From Paenibacillus sp. MAHUQ-63 (GTDB lineage Bacteria; Bacillota; Bacilli; Paenibacillales; NBRC-103111): a stretch of 64,000 bases of DNA. Location of the stretch: contig NZ_JARADB010000006.1 in assembly GCF_028765165.1 (NCBI RefSeq), positions 186,001-250,000 of the forward strand, written 5' to 3'. This document shows positions 16,143 through 23,317 of this stretch, one piece after another. Both the position numbers and the translations under genes were made by a program. The notes under the pieces are model-generated. The model saw only the letters and a list, made by a program, of their open reading frames with translations, did no database searches and had not been told where the DNA came from. Positions within the stretch are counted from its first letter, which is position 1. Each line of letters opens with the position of its first letter.

Positions 16143-16970
16143 ATGAATCGTAACGAATTGACGCATGCCAGAGAGATTGCCGCACAAGCGGCGAAGAAAG
16201 CAGGGGAGTTGGCCAGAGAGAGGTTCGGCAGCAAGCTGGCTGTTCAGCATAAGGATGATCGGGGCGATTTGGTGACGGAGATTGATGAGAAAGCGGATCA
16301 GTTGATTGTCGCCGCTATCGCGGCGGCGTTCCCGGAGCACCGGATCTATAGCGAAGAGGCCGGCGAAGGCGGAGCGGCCAGCGAGTGGGTGTGGCAAGTC
16401 GATCCGCTGGACGGGACGAACAATTATGCGCTGGGCATCCCGCTTTACGGGGTTTCCGTCTCTTTAAGTTATCAGGGCCGGATTATGCTGGGCGTCGTCC
16501 ATGACTCGGCACTGGGGATCGGGTATTCGGCCGTGAAAGATGAAGGCGCATGGCAGGATGGCATCAAGCTGAAAGCGCAGCCCGGCGGCGCATTGGCCAA
16601 ATCCACGATTTCGTGGATTCAAGGCCATGGCGTGGGCAAAGACGACCGGGACGCCCTTAAGCTCAGACATCATCTGGAGCACTCGTTGAAAAGGGTGCTG
16701 CGCGTATGGGCGCCGTCCCTAACGTGGGCGATGCTTGCCAGAGGGGACCTGCACGGTATTGTCCTGTACAATTCCGAGGGTGAGGATTTGTATGCGGGGC
16801 TGCTGCTGGCGCAGGAGGCGGGGGTGAAGGTGACGGACTTCGCCGGTCGCCAGCTTGCTGTACTGGGCGGTGCCGCGCCGCAAGAAGCGGAACTGCCGCC
16901 TTGCATCGTGGCCGCGGTGCCTGCGTATCATGACGAGCTGCTGCGATTGGTGCAGGATGCGTTGAAATAG
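16143..16970 (+). CDS. Inositol monophosphatase family protein
   Basis: 275 residues. The metal-dependent phosphatase motifs are in order: GDLVTEIDEKAD, IYSEEAGEG, and WQVDPLDGTNNYALGIPLYGVS, the diagnostic IMPase loop. The C-terminal metal motif usually WDxAA reads GEDLYAGLLLAQEAG: the Asp is kept but the Trp is replaced. Likely hydrolyses inositol-1-phosphate or a related sugar phosphate (some members act on PAP or FBP). Cytosolic, single gene. Confidence 0.9.
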   Translation: MNRNELTHAREIAAQAAKKAGELARERFGSKLAVQHKDDRGDLVTEIDEKADQLIVAAIAAAFPEHRIYSEEAGEGGAASEWVWQVDPLDGTNNYALGIPLYGVSVSLSYQGRIMLGVVHDSALGIGYSAVKDEGAWQDGIKLKAQPGGALAKSTISWIQGHGVGKDDRDALKLRHHLEHSLKRVLRVWAPSLTWAMLARGDLHGIVLYNSEGEDLYAGLLLAQEAGVKVTDFAGRQLAVLGGAAPQEAELPPCIVAAVPAYHDELLRLVQDALK

Positions 16971-17040
16971 AATAGGAGGGGAACAAGTTGCAGAAGCTAA
17001 TGGCAGACTTTTCATTTAGTGGAAGAAAGGATGCTAGAGG

Positions 17041-17451
17041 ATGAAGAACTTTGTTCCTATTTTTTTTGAATTCGAGAAGGAGCGGGATGCCCTGCTGGCC
17101 CTCGATACGCTCGAGGAGCTGGGCTACAAGCCTGAGCTGCTGGAAGGCGAGCGGTCGACGCTGCACATCCATCTCGACGATCAGGAGATGACCTCAGCGC
17201 TCGAGATCGCGCAGGCTCACGGCGGTCGCTTGGTGGAGCGGCAGCCTGAGCAGCAATCGGAGGCGTCGGCATACGCGATGGCCTACGACCTCGAGGGCTC
17301 GATCCGCATTCCGGCGCACACGGTGAATGAGGATTGGCCCGACGGCTATGCCGCCTCGACGGACGCCGACGCCGTGCCTAGCGACGAGGAGGCGGCCTTC
17401 GACCCGTCCTCGGACGACTACAACCATTTCAGCGCCGGCATTCGCATCTGA
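17041..17451 (+). CDS. Hypothetical protein with acidic tail
   Basis: 136 residues. Residues 1-70 (NFVPIFFEFEKERDALLALDTLEELGYKPELLEG...LEIAQAHGG) look like a ferredoxin-like beta-alpha-beta fold as in small regulatory or sensor domains. The remainder is an acidic, disordered tail ending HFSAGIRI. No signal or membrane segment; family not recognised. It lies 70 bp after the phosphatase gene and could be cotranscribed. Confidence 0.65.
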   Translation: MKNFVPIFFEFEKERDALLALDTLEELGYKPELLEGERSTLHIHLDDQEMTSALEIAQAHGGRLVERQPEQQSEASAYAMAYDLEGSIRIPAHTVNEDWPDGYAASTDADAVPSDEEAAFDPSSDDYNHFSAGIRI

Positions 17452-17627
17452 CATTCGGCAAGAAGCTCATACCGCTGCTGGAGGGGGCGGAGCCGACCGC
17501 TTGGGACTGGCCGGCTTTGACCGGGCGGCCGCCTTTTTATGGCAGATGGCTTCTGAAGGCGTAACTTTTCGCAGGCTGCAAACGTCTGGTAGATATAGGA
17601 AGCCAAACGGAGAAGGAGCGGGTCGCG

Positions 17628-18407
17628 ATGAGAAGACGTTACGTAGGGGCTGCATGGGCAGCGGTACTCGTCAGTTTGATGGCGGGATGTATGGATGATC
17701 GAGCGGTGAATGGCAATGCAGGCGGGAGTCCAAGCGCGAGCGGAAGCCCTGCGGGCACCATCTCGCCGGCGCCTAGCACTGCTCCAACCGTATCTGCCCC
17801 GCCGGTGAAGAAGCCGAATCCGGTGACAGCGGAACCGGCCGCCACGGCACAGCCGACGAAGCAGCCTGTGCCGACGTCTTACGCGAAGGAAGCCGATGCG
17901 AAGAAAGCGATCGAGCAGCGTGCCCAAGACACGGTCCAAGCGCTCAAGGACCACGATATGAGCAAGCTCGCGAAGCTCGTGCATCCGAAGAAGGGCGTGC
18001 AATTTTCGCCGTATTCCCACATTGACACTACGCATGATGTCCGAGTCCAAGGAAGCGGACTGGACGCGCTATGGACAGATACCAACACAACGCATTGGGG
18101 CACGTTGGACGGCTCAGGGGACCCGATCGATCTGACTTTCCCGGACTATTGGAACAAATTCGTATACAACCAAGATTTTGCAGCGGCGCCGCAAACCAGC
18201 TACAACACGATTCTAGGCAAAGGGAATATGGTCAACAATGTGTTCAGCATCTACCCGGTTGCGTCGTTCATTACGGTAGAATATCATTTCCCTGGCATCG
18301 ATCCGCAGTTTCAGGGAATGGACTGGACCAGCCTGAGGCTCGTTTATGAGAACTCGGGCGGACAATGGTACTTGGTGGCGGTCGTACATGATCAGCACAC
18401 AATGTAA
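17628..18407 (+). CDS. Lipoprotein of unknown function
   Basis: 259 residues: signal peptide MRRRYVGAAWAAVLVSLMAGC with lipobox LMAGC, then a Ser/Pro/Thr/Ala spacer (~25-80), then a globular domain (~85-259) starting KEADAKKAIEQRAQDTVQALKDHDMSKLAKLVHP and containing KGVQFSPYSHIDT and FVYNQDF. The pattern of a helical start plus SPYxxID is common in Bacillales lipoproteins annotated only as hypothetical. The mature protein should sit on the outer membrane face. Confidence 0.82.
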   Translation: MRRRYVGAAWAAVLVSLMAGCMDDRAVNGNAGGSPSASGSPAGTISPAPSTAPTVSAPPVKKPNPVTAEPAATAQPTKQPVPTSYAKEADAKKAIEQRAQDTVQALKDHDMSKLAKLVHPKKGVQFSPYSHIDTTHDVRVQGSGLDALWTDTNTTHWGTLDGSGDPIDLTFPDYWNKFVYNQDFAAAPQTSYNTILGKGNMVNNVFSIYPVASFITVEYHFPGIDPQFQGMDWTSLRLVYENSGGQWYLVAVVHDQHTM

Positions 18408-18440
18408 ACTTCGTTCGTAAATCGGTTTGCAATTCGCAAG

Positions 18441-18489
18441 AAAACCGCATTTTACCTCGCTTTTTCGAAGGTAAAGTTCGGTTTTTTTT
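18441..18489 (+). terminator. Intrinsic terminator of the lipoprotein gene
   Basis: Two-part stem AAAACCG ... TTACCT/AGGTAA ... CGGTTTT with a following T tract, 33 bp after the stop. Confidence 0.82.
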
Positions 18490-18586
18490 GCGTTTTTGAA
18501 AATTAACCATTGACAGGTAACTCCTTATGTCATATTCTTATGGCATTAACCCGAGTAAGTACGTAGGAATTAAGGAGATGATTCTA

Positions 18587-19942
18587 GTGCAAAACAACCT
18601 GGTCACCGCATTTTCAACGAACTGGGTCAGCTTAGTTGTATCCATTCTCATTATTGGTTTGCTGTTTTTCTTGGCCAGAAAAAGAGTAAGCTTCGGAAAC
18701 CGCGTTTTCATCGGTTTGGGTCTAGGACTGGTAGCCGGTATCGTATTTAACCAACTGCATTTGGAGTATAAGAGTGTAAGCACGATCGGAACGATTTATG
18801 TCAACTTGATCAAAATGCTCGTTATGCCTCTAGTCCTCATCCTTGTTATTAATAGTATTTCTTCATTATCTTCGTTAGGCCAGCTTCGCAAATTGGGGCT
18901 GAAAACGATCGGCTGGTTCTTGTTAACAACCGGTATCGCCGCCATCATCGGTCTGGTCGTTGCGCTGGCAATCGATCCGGGCAACGGGATTGCACAGGCT
19001 GTGCCGAAAGATTTCAAAGCAAGAGAAATTCCGACGTTCTCCCAAGTTATCCTCGATCTGGTGCCTTCTAACCCGATCAATGACATGGCCACAGGCAAAG
19101 TCGTGCCGGTTCTGATCTTCGCGATCTTCGTAGCCGTAGCGATCGTACACATCGGCTCCAAGAAGCCGGAAAGCGTTGAAGCAGTCAAATCTTTCATCAC
19201 TTCGGCTACAGCGGTCGTTCACCAAGTCGTCAAGTATGTCATTCGTCTGACACCTTACGGTGTATTCGCACTAATCGCAGCTATGGCGGCGAAGTACGGT
19301 TTGGAAACACTCGCTCCGTTAGCGAAAATTATTTTGACTTCGTATGTGGCATTAATCATCCACTTCGTCCTGATCTTCGGCGGATTGGTGCTGCTGGTGG
19401 CGAAAGTTAACCCGATTAAATTTTTCAAAAAAGCGTATCCGACCATCGCTGTCGCATTTACAACACGAAGCAGCTATGCAACGCTGCCGGTGAACTTGGA
19501 AGTCATCACGAAGCGCCTTCGCGTATCCCCGCGTATTGCTTCCTTCGTAGCGCCGCTTGGCGCAACGATGAACTTCAATGGCTGCGGCGGGGTTTGGCCG
19601 GCGGTTGTGGCGATCTTCGTAGCGAAGGTTTACAATCTTCCGATGGGGCCGTCCGAGTATTTCATTCTTATCCTGGTGAGCGTCATTTCCTCCATCGGTG
19701 TGGCAGGTGTTCCGGGTCCGGCGGCCATCTCGACGACGGTTGTATTAACAGCTCTTGGCTTGCCTCTGGAAGGTATGGGGCTTGTGCTTGGCGTTGAGGC
19801 GCTGATCGACATGGGCCGTACAGCGGTTAACGCAACGGGCACAACGGTTACGGCGCTGCTTGTAGCGGAATCCGAAGGGGAATTCGACCGTGCGGCATTC
19901 GATCGTGACGAGGAAGACGATCTCGAAGCGGTTACAGCATAA
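18587..19942 (+). CDS. Dicarboxylate/amino acid:cation symporter (DAACS family)
   Basis: 451 residues from GTG 18587, which lies 9 bp behind TAAGGAG; upstream ATGs (18527, 18578) have no usable ribosome site. Family signatures: TIYVNLIKMLVMPLVLILVINSI, the serine-rich loop TRSSYATLPVNLEV, NFNGCGGVWPAVVAIFVA and DMGRTAVNATGT. DAACS proteins import dicarboxylates, glutamate/aspartate or cystine with Na+ or H+; the length and N-terminus are closest to TcyP/YhcL-type cystine or amino-acid carriers, but the substrate is inferred only. Acidic C-terminal tail. Confidence 0.87.
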   Translation: MQNNLVTAFSTNWVSLVVSILIIGLLFFLARKRVSFGNRVFIGLGLGLVAGIVFNQLHLEYKSVSTIGTIYVNLIKMLVMPLVLILVINSISSLSSLGQLRKLGLKTIGWFLLTTGIAAIIGLVVALAIDPGNGIAQAVPKDFKAREIPTFSQVILDLVPSNPINDMATGKVVPVLIFAIFVAVAIVHIGSKKPESVEAVKSFITSATAVVHQVVKYVIRLTPYGVFALIAAMAAKYGLETLAPLAKIILTSYVALIIHFVLIFGGLVLLVAKVNPIKFFKKAYPTIAVAFTTRSSYATLPVNLEVITKRLRVSPRIASFVAPLGATMNFNGCGGVWPAVVAIFVAKVYNLPMGPSEYFILILVSVISSIGVAGVPGPAAISTTVVLTALGLPLEGMGLVLGVEALIDMGRTAVNATGTTVTALLVAESEGEFDRAAFDRDEEDDLEAVTA

Positions 19943-19951
19943 TAAATTAGC

Positions 19952-19998
19952 AAAAAGGCTGTCCGAAGTCATATTAATGACTCGGGCAGCCTTTTTTT
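19952..19998 (+). terminator. Intrinsic terminator of the symporter gene
   Basis: Stem AAGGCTG-CCGA-GTCAT/ATGAC-CGG-CAGCCTT with loop ATTA and T7. Confidence 0.88.
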
Positions 19999-20042
19999 AT
20001 GTTCAAAAGCATCTGACGGAACCGACGGAGGTGCTTCCGCAT

Positions 20043-21296
20043 TTAGGGCTGAGCCGCGCTGGTGCCGGCCGTGTAGCCGGTTGAGAAAGCGGCTGTAATA
20101 TTATATCCGCCGGTATAGCCGTGAATGTCCAGCACCTCGCCGCAGAAGTACAGCCCGTTCACCAGCTTCGATTGCATCGTGCTCGGCTCGATTTCTTTGA
20201 GATGGACGCCGCCGCCTGTCACGAAGGCTTCCTCAATCGACAGCGTGCCGTGAATGCGCACGGGGAAAGCTTTCATCAGCTTGCAGAGCTCGAGCCATTT
20301 CTGCTTCGGAATGTTATCGTACGTCAGCTGCTCGTCCAGACCGGTTCGCTCCAGCAGCATCGGGATCAGGCGCTCGGAGAGCAGCCCTTTGAGCACATTC
20401 TTAATCGCTTTCTTGGCCTCGGCCTGTGCCAGCGCCATGCTCTCTTTATACACATCGTCCGCACTTCGATCCGGGAAGAGATCCACAGTGAGCAGCACCT
20501 CCCGGCGCTCCGACTTGGCCAGCTCCTTCACGACGAACTGGGAGCAGCGCAGAGCGATCGGGCCGGACAGTCCGAAGTGGGTGAAGAGCATGTCTCCCCG
20601 GTGGGAGACGATGGCCTTCCCTTTAGCGTTCCACACGGTCAGGGACACGTCCCGCAAGGAAAGCCCCTGCAGCTCGCGGCCGCGGATCCAGGCTTCCTTC
20701 GAGGTCAGTGGAACCTCGGTCGGGAAGAGCGGCGTGATCGTATGCCCGCCCGCCTCGGCCCAGGCGTAACCGTCTCCCGTGGAGCCGGTGTGCGGGACCG
20801 AGCAGCCTCCCGAAGCGATGATGACGGCGCGGCTGTTCAGCTTCTCGCCGGAATGAAGCTGGACGCCTTGGACGGCTCCGTCTTGGTACAGCACTCTCTT
20901 CACCGGGCTGTTCGTCCGGATCTCCACGCCCTGCTTGCGCACTTGGCCGATCAACGCGTCTACGACGGTCTTGGCCTTGTCGCTGACGGGAAACATTCGG
21001 CCGTTATCCTCTTCCTTCAAGGGAATGCCTAATCCTTCAAAGAATTCGATAATGTGCCTGTTGCCGAACTGCGTAAGAGCGCTGTACAGGAAGCGCCCGT
21101 TGCCCGGAATATGCTTGATCAGCTCGTCCATATCCTTGTTGTTCGTAACGTTGCACCGGCCGCCTCCGGAAATCCCCAGCTTGCGGCCCAGCTTATCCCC
21201 TTTATCCAGAAGAAGCACCCGGGCTCCCTGCCGGCTTGCCGCAATACTGGCCATGAGGCCGGCCGAGCCTCCGCCGATGACGATGACATCATACAT
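20043..21296 (-). CDS. NAD(P)/FAD-dependent oxidoreductase, HI0933/YtfP family
   Basis: 417 residues from ATG 21296, placed 9 bp behind GAGAGG; 21317 is the less likely upstream ATG. N-terminal dinucleotide motif VIGGGSAGLMASIAASRQGARVLLLDKGDKLGRKLGISGGGRCNVTN is diagnostic of the HI0933-like flavoproteins; RAVIIASGGCSVPHTGSTGDGYAWAE and the C-terminal GLYFCGEVLDIHGYTGGYNITAAFSTG complete the FAD domain. Biochemical role of the family is undefined. Its promoter region holds the DnaA-box-like cluster. Confidence 0.9.
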   Translation of the reverse strand: MYDVIVIGGGSAGLMASIAASRQGARVLLLDKGDKLGRKLGISGGGRCNVTNNKDMDELIKHIPGNGRFLYSALTQFGNRHIIEFFEGLGIPLKEEDNGRMFPVSDKAKTVVDALIGQVRKQGVEIRTNSPVKRVLYQDGAVQGVQLHSGEKLNSRAVIIASGGCSVPHTGSTGDGYAWAEAGGHTITPLFPTEVPLTSKEAWIRGRELQGLSLRDVSLTVWNAKGKAIVSHRGDMLFTHFGLSGPIALRCSQFVVKELAKSERREVLLTVDLFPDRSADDVYKESMALAQAEAKKAIKNVLKGLLSERLIPMLLERTGLDEQLTYDNIPKQKWLELCKLMKAFPVRIHGTLSIEEAFVTGGGVHLKEIEPSTMQSKLVNGLYFCGEVLDIHGYTGGYNITAAFSTGYTAGTSAAQP

Positions 21297-21426
21297 CCTG
21301 CAATACCTCTCGTTCATTTTTGGAAAATTGTATCACGATTTCGATCCAAACCCAAATGATACGAGGGGAGAATCCGCTCTTCCGAAGAGCAGAGCAATAC
21401 ATGTACGCCGCATTATACTAACAACC

Positions 21427-21510
21427 TGTGGATAACTTGTTGATAAGAACCCGCGGATTGTGGGTAAATCCTCAGGGTATTGTGGATAATGTGCGCAATT
21501 ATGTGGATAA
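21427..21510. promoter_or_regulatory. Cluster of five phased DnaA-box-like sites
   Basis: TGTGGATAA, the exact complement of TTATCCACA, occurs at 21427, 21481 and 21502. One-mismatch forms lie at 21438 (TGTTGATAA) and 21459 (TGTGGGTAA). All are in the same orientation, with start-to-start distances of 11, 21, 22 and 21 bp, that is 1, 2, 2 and 2 helical turns. The cluster lies between the end of apbE and the start of the flavoprotein gene. Confidence 0.7.
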
Positions 21511-21522
21511 AGGTTCCAAGTC

Positions 21523-22401
21523 TTAGGATACCTTATCTTGAAAATGATAGTGATCGATGTGCATATCGATCCATCTGCGCTGCAGGGAGGCCTTGTTCCC
21601 GAAGTAGTGGAGCTCTTGTGCAGACGAAAGGACAACCGCCTCGCATACAGATGTGCGTGCGCCCATCAGCTTCAGGCCCTCTTGGATCCCGAGCTGCGCC
21701 AGCGTCCTTGCCCATACCTGGCACTCCACGAGATCTTGCCCGGCTACGGTGCATTGCACGACGTCGCTTACGGGCCCCGAGGCAGGATGCTCGAGCCGGC
21801 TATAGGTCGCTAGGGAACCTTCGGGCATCGCGACGGCGCCCAACTTGGCGCTAGGCTGCCAGGGACTCTGAATGCCGATGACCCACGGATCGATGCTTGC
21901 CAAGTTCCGGCCCCACACGGTAATAGCGCCTCCGGCCAGGATGAGGCCTTGCTCCATGGACAGCCTTTTCCGCATATATTCCGCTAACCGTTTAACCGCC
22001 CAGCCATGCTCCAGCCCCCTTAAGTCGATGTTCGAATCCTGGGGAATCTTAATCGATTTCATGGAAGGGTCGACTTCCCATTCAAGGGGAGAGGCCTGCG
22101 TGCCGTGAGCTAGAAGCGGGTTGTAGCAGCCGTCGGTTACCGCTTGGTACATTTCGGCTAGGAATAAGACCTCGAGCATGGTATTCGAGACCATGCAGTT
22201 TTCGCCGGCCAACATATTCAGCAGAGCGATTTCACTGCCCGCCAGCAGCGGATTGAACCGCTTCTCGACGTCGCGAAACCAATCTTCGGTGATTTGCGTT
22301 ACAAGGGAGCGGTCTTTCTCGCCGCAGCGGAGCAGCATTTCGATTTCAGAGTCCAATGCATGGAAATGAAACGAATGAAAGGATGGGGTGATAGGCTCCA
22401 T
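21523..22401 (-). CDS. apbE: ApbE-family FAD:protein FMN transferase, cytosolic variant
   Basis: 292 residues. ApbE landmarks: EKRFNPLLAGSEIALLN, VTDGCYNPLLAHG, DLRGLEHGWAVKRLAEYM and GLILAGGAITVWG. The family transfers FMN from FAD to a Thr/Ser of target flavoproteins. Two departures: no signal peptide or lipobox, so it should act in the cytosol; and the late Mg2+ motif usually ADALATAL reads VECQVWARTLAQLG, losing the canonical Asp. The initial MGT motif is also absent. Activity is therefore uncertain. It is preceded by phased TYTCAG repeats and reads divergently from a two-component operon. Confidence 0.82.
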   Translation of the reverse strand: MEPITPSFHSFHFHALDSEIEMLLRCGEKDRSLVTQITEDWFRDVEKRFNPLLAGSEIALLNMLAGENCMVSNTMLEVLFLAEMYQAVTDGCYNPLLAHGTQASPLEWEVDPSMKSIKIPQDSNIDLRGLEHGWAVKRLAEYMRKRLSMEQGLILAGGAITVWGRNLASIDPWVIGIQSPWQPSAKLGAVAMPEGSLATYSRLEHPASGPVSDVVQCTVAGQDLVECQVWARTLAQLGIQEGLKLMGARTSVCEAVVLSSAQELHYFGNKASLQRRWIDMHIDHYHFQDKVS

Positions 22402-22443
22402 AAGGTTTCCTCTTTTCTTTGATGTCCTGCCGTTGATGAACCT

Positions 22444-22498
22444 ATTATAGAGTCATTAACTGAGATTCAATTGATAGTTGGCTGAAAAAATACTGAAA
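22444..22498 (-). promoter_or_regulatory. apbE promoter with four 11-bp-phased TYTCAG repeats
   Basis: On the minus strand TTTCAG, TTTCAG, TATCAA, TCTCAG start every 11 bp (22498, 22487, 22476, 22465), then 10 bp, then TATAAT (22449-22444). No -35 box is seen; the last repeat occupies that position, as in PhoB-type activated promoters. Confidence 0.75.
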
Positions 22499-22523
22499 GA
22501 AATGACCGCGGGCGGCCATTTCT
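22498..22523. promoter_or_regulatory. 26-bp palindrome between apbE and response-regulator promoters
   Basis: AGAAATG-A-CCGC-GG-GCGG-C-CATTTCT. It lies between two divergent repeat arrays, so a terminator role is unlikely; a separate operator is possible. Confidence 0.55.
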
Positions 22524-22528
22524 CTTAC

Positions 22529-22584
22529 TTTCAGCAAGCTTTCAGCTTGTGCTCAGGTTGCTTTTAGGCAGGATATGGGATACT
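22529..22584 (+). promoter_or_regulatory. Response-regulator promoter with four 11-bp-phased repeats
   Basis: TTTCAG (22529), TTTCAG (22540), GCTCAG (22551) and TTTTAG (22562) are followed after 11 bp by GATACT (22579-22584). The same register is seen before apbE and the 27130 gene, which implies autoregulation. Confidence 0.72.
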
Positions 22585-22633
22585 GACTATAGAAAAAGTT
22601 CTGTATTGAATCGAACACGGAGGTACACACCCC

Positions 22634-23317
22634 ATGCGCCAATTAAAAGGAATCAAAATTTTGCTCGTTGACGACGAGCCTCATATTTTAGAATTTTTGG
22701 AGCTCGGCCTGACGAATGAAGGTTTCGAAGTTATGACTGCTACGGACGGGCTCTCCGCCATTACGACGTGCAATAAATTTCAACCTCATATTGCGATTCT
22801 GGATGTGATGATGCCGGGAATGGACGGTTTCGAAGTGTGCCGGATGCTCAAGAAAACCGAGAACATCGCCGTCATTATGTTGACGGCCAAAGATGAGATC
22901 GATGACCGGGTGAAGGGGCTGACCCTCGGAGCGGACGATTACATGGTCAAGCCGTTCAGCTTTGAAGAGCTGCTGGCCCGCATCTATGCGCGGATTCGGA
23001 ACCATTTTCCCAACCTATTCGGCGAGGTTGTTATCGGACCGCTCCGCATGGACGACCGGCGCAAGGAGATCAGCCTTCATGACAAAGTGCTGGAGCTGTC
23101 TCCTACGGAATATGAGCTGCTTAAATTCATGGCCATTAATCACGGCCTGGTGCTCAGCAAATCGATGATCCTGGATAAAGTCTGGGGCTACGACTTCGGC
23201 GGCGAAGAGAACATCGTGGAGGTGTACATCCGATCCTTGCGAGATAAGCTGGGCGATAAGGAGCATAAGCTGATCCGCACGATTCGCGGCGCCGGCTACC
23301 GGATGGATCTGACATGA
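22634..23317 (+). CDS. OmpR-family response regulator (proposed TYTCAG-box activator)
   Basis: 227 residues: receiver ~1-118 (LLVDDEPHILEFLELGL, AILDVMMPGMDG with the phosphoacceptor Asp, MVKPFSFEELLAR) and winged helix ~130-225 (LELSPTEYELLKFMAINHG, VWGYDFGGEENIVEVYIRSLRDKLG, IRTIRGAGYRMD). The stop overlaps the kinase start by ATGA. OmpR-family regulators of the PhoB type bind 11-bp direct repeats, matching the TYTCAG arrays before this gene, before divergent apbE and before the secreted protein at 27130; that assignment is inference from linkage. Confidence 0.93.
   Translation: MRQLKGIKILLVDDEPHILEFLELGLTNEGFEVMTATDGLSAITTCNKFQPHIAILDVMMPGMDGFEVCRMLKKTENIAVIMLTAKDEIDDRVKGLTLGADDYMVKPFSFEELLARIYARIRNHFPNLFGEVVIGPLRMDDRRKEISLHDKVLELSPTEYELLKFMAINHGLVLSKSMILDKVWGYDFGGEENIVEVYIRSLRDKLGDKEHKLIRTIRGAGYRMDLT

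Noticed and set aside
21427..21510. DnaA-box cluster as chromosomal origin
   Set aside because: No dnaA, dnaN, recF or rpmH nearby and no AT-rich unwinding tract; treated as a non-origin cluster.
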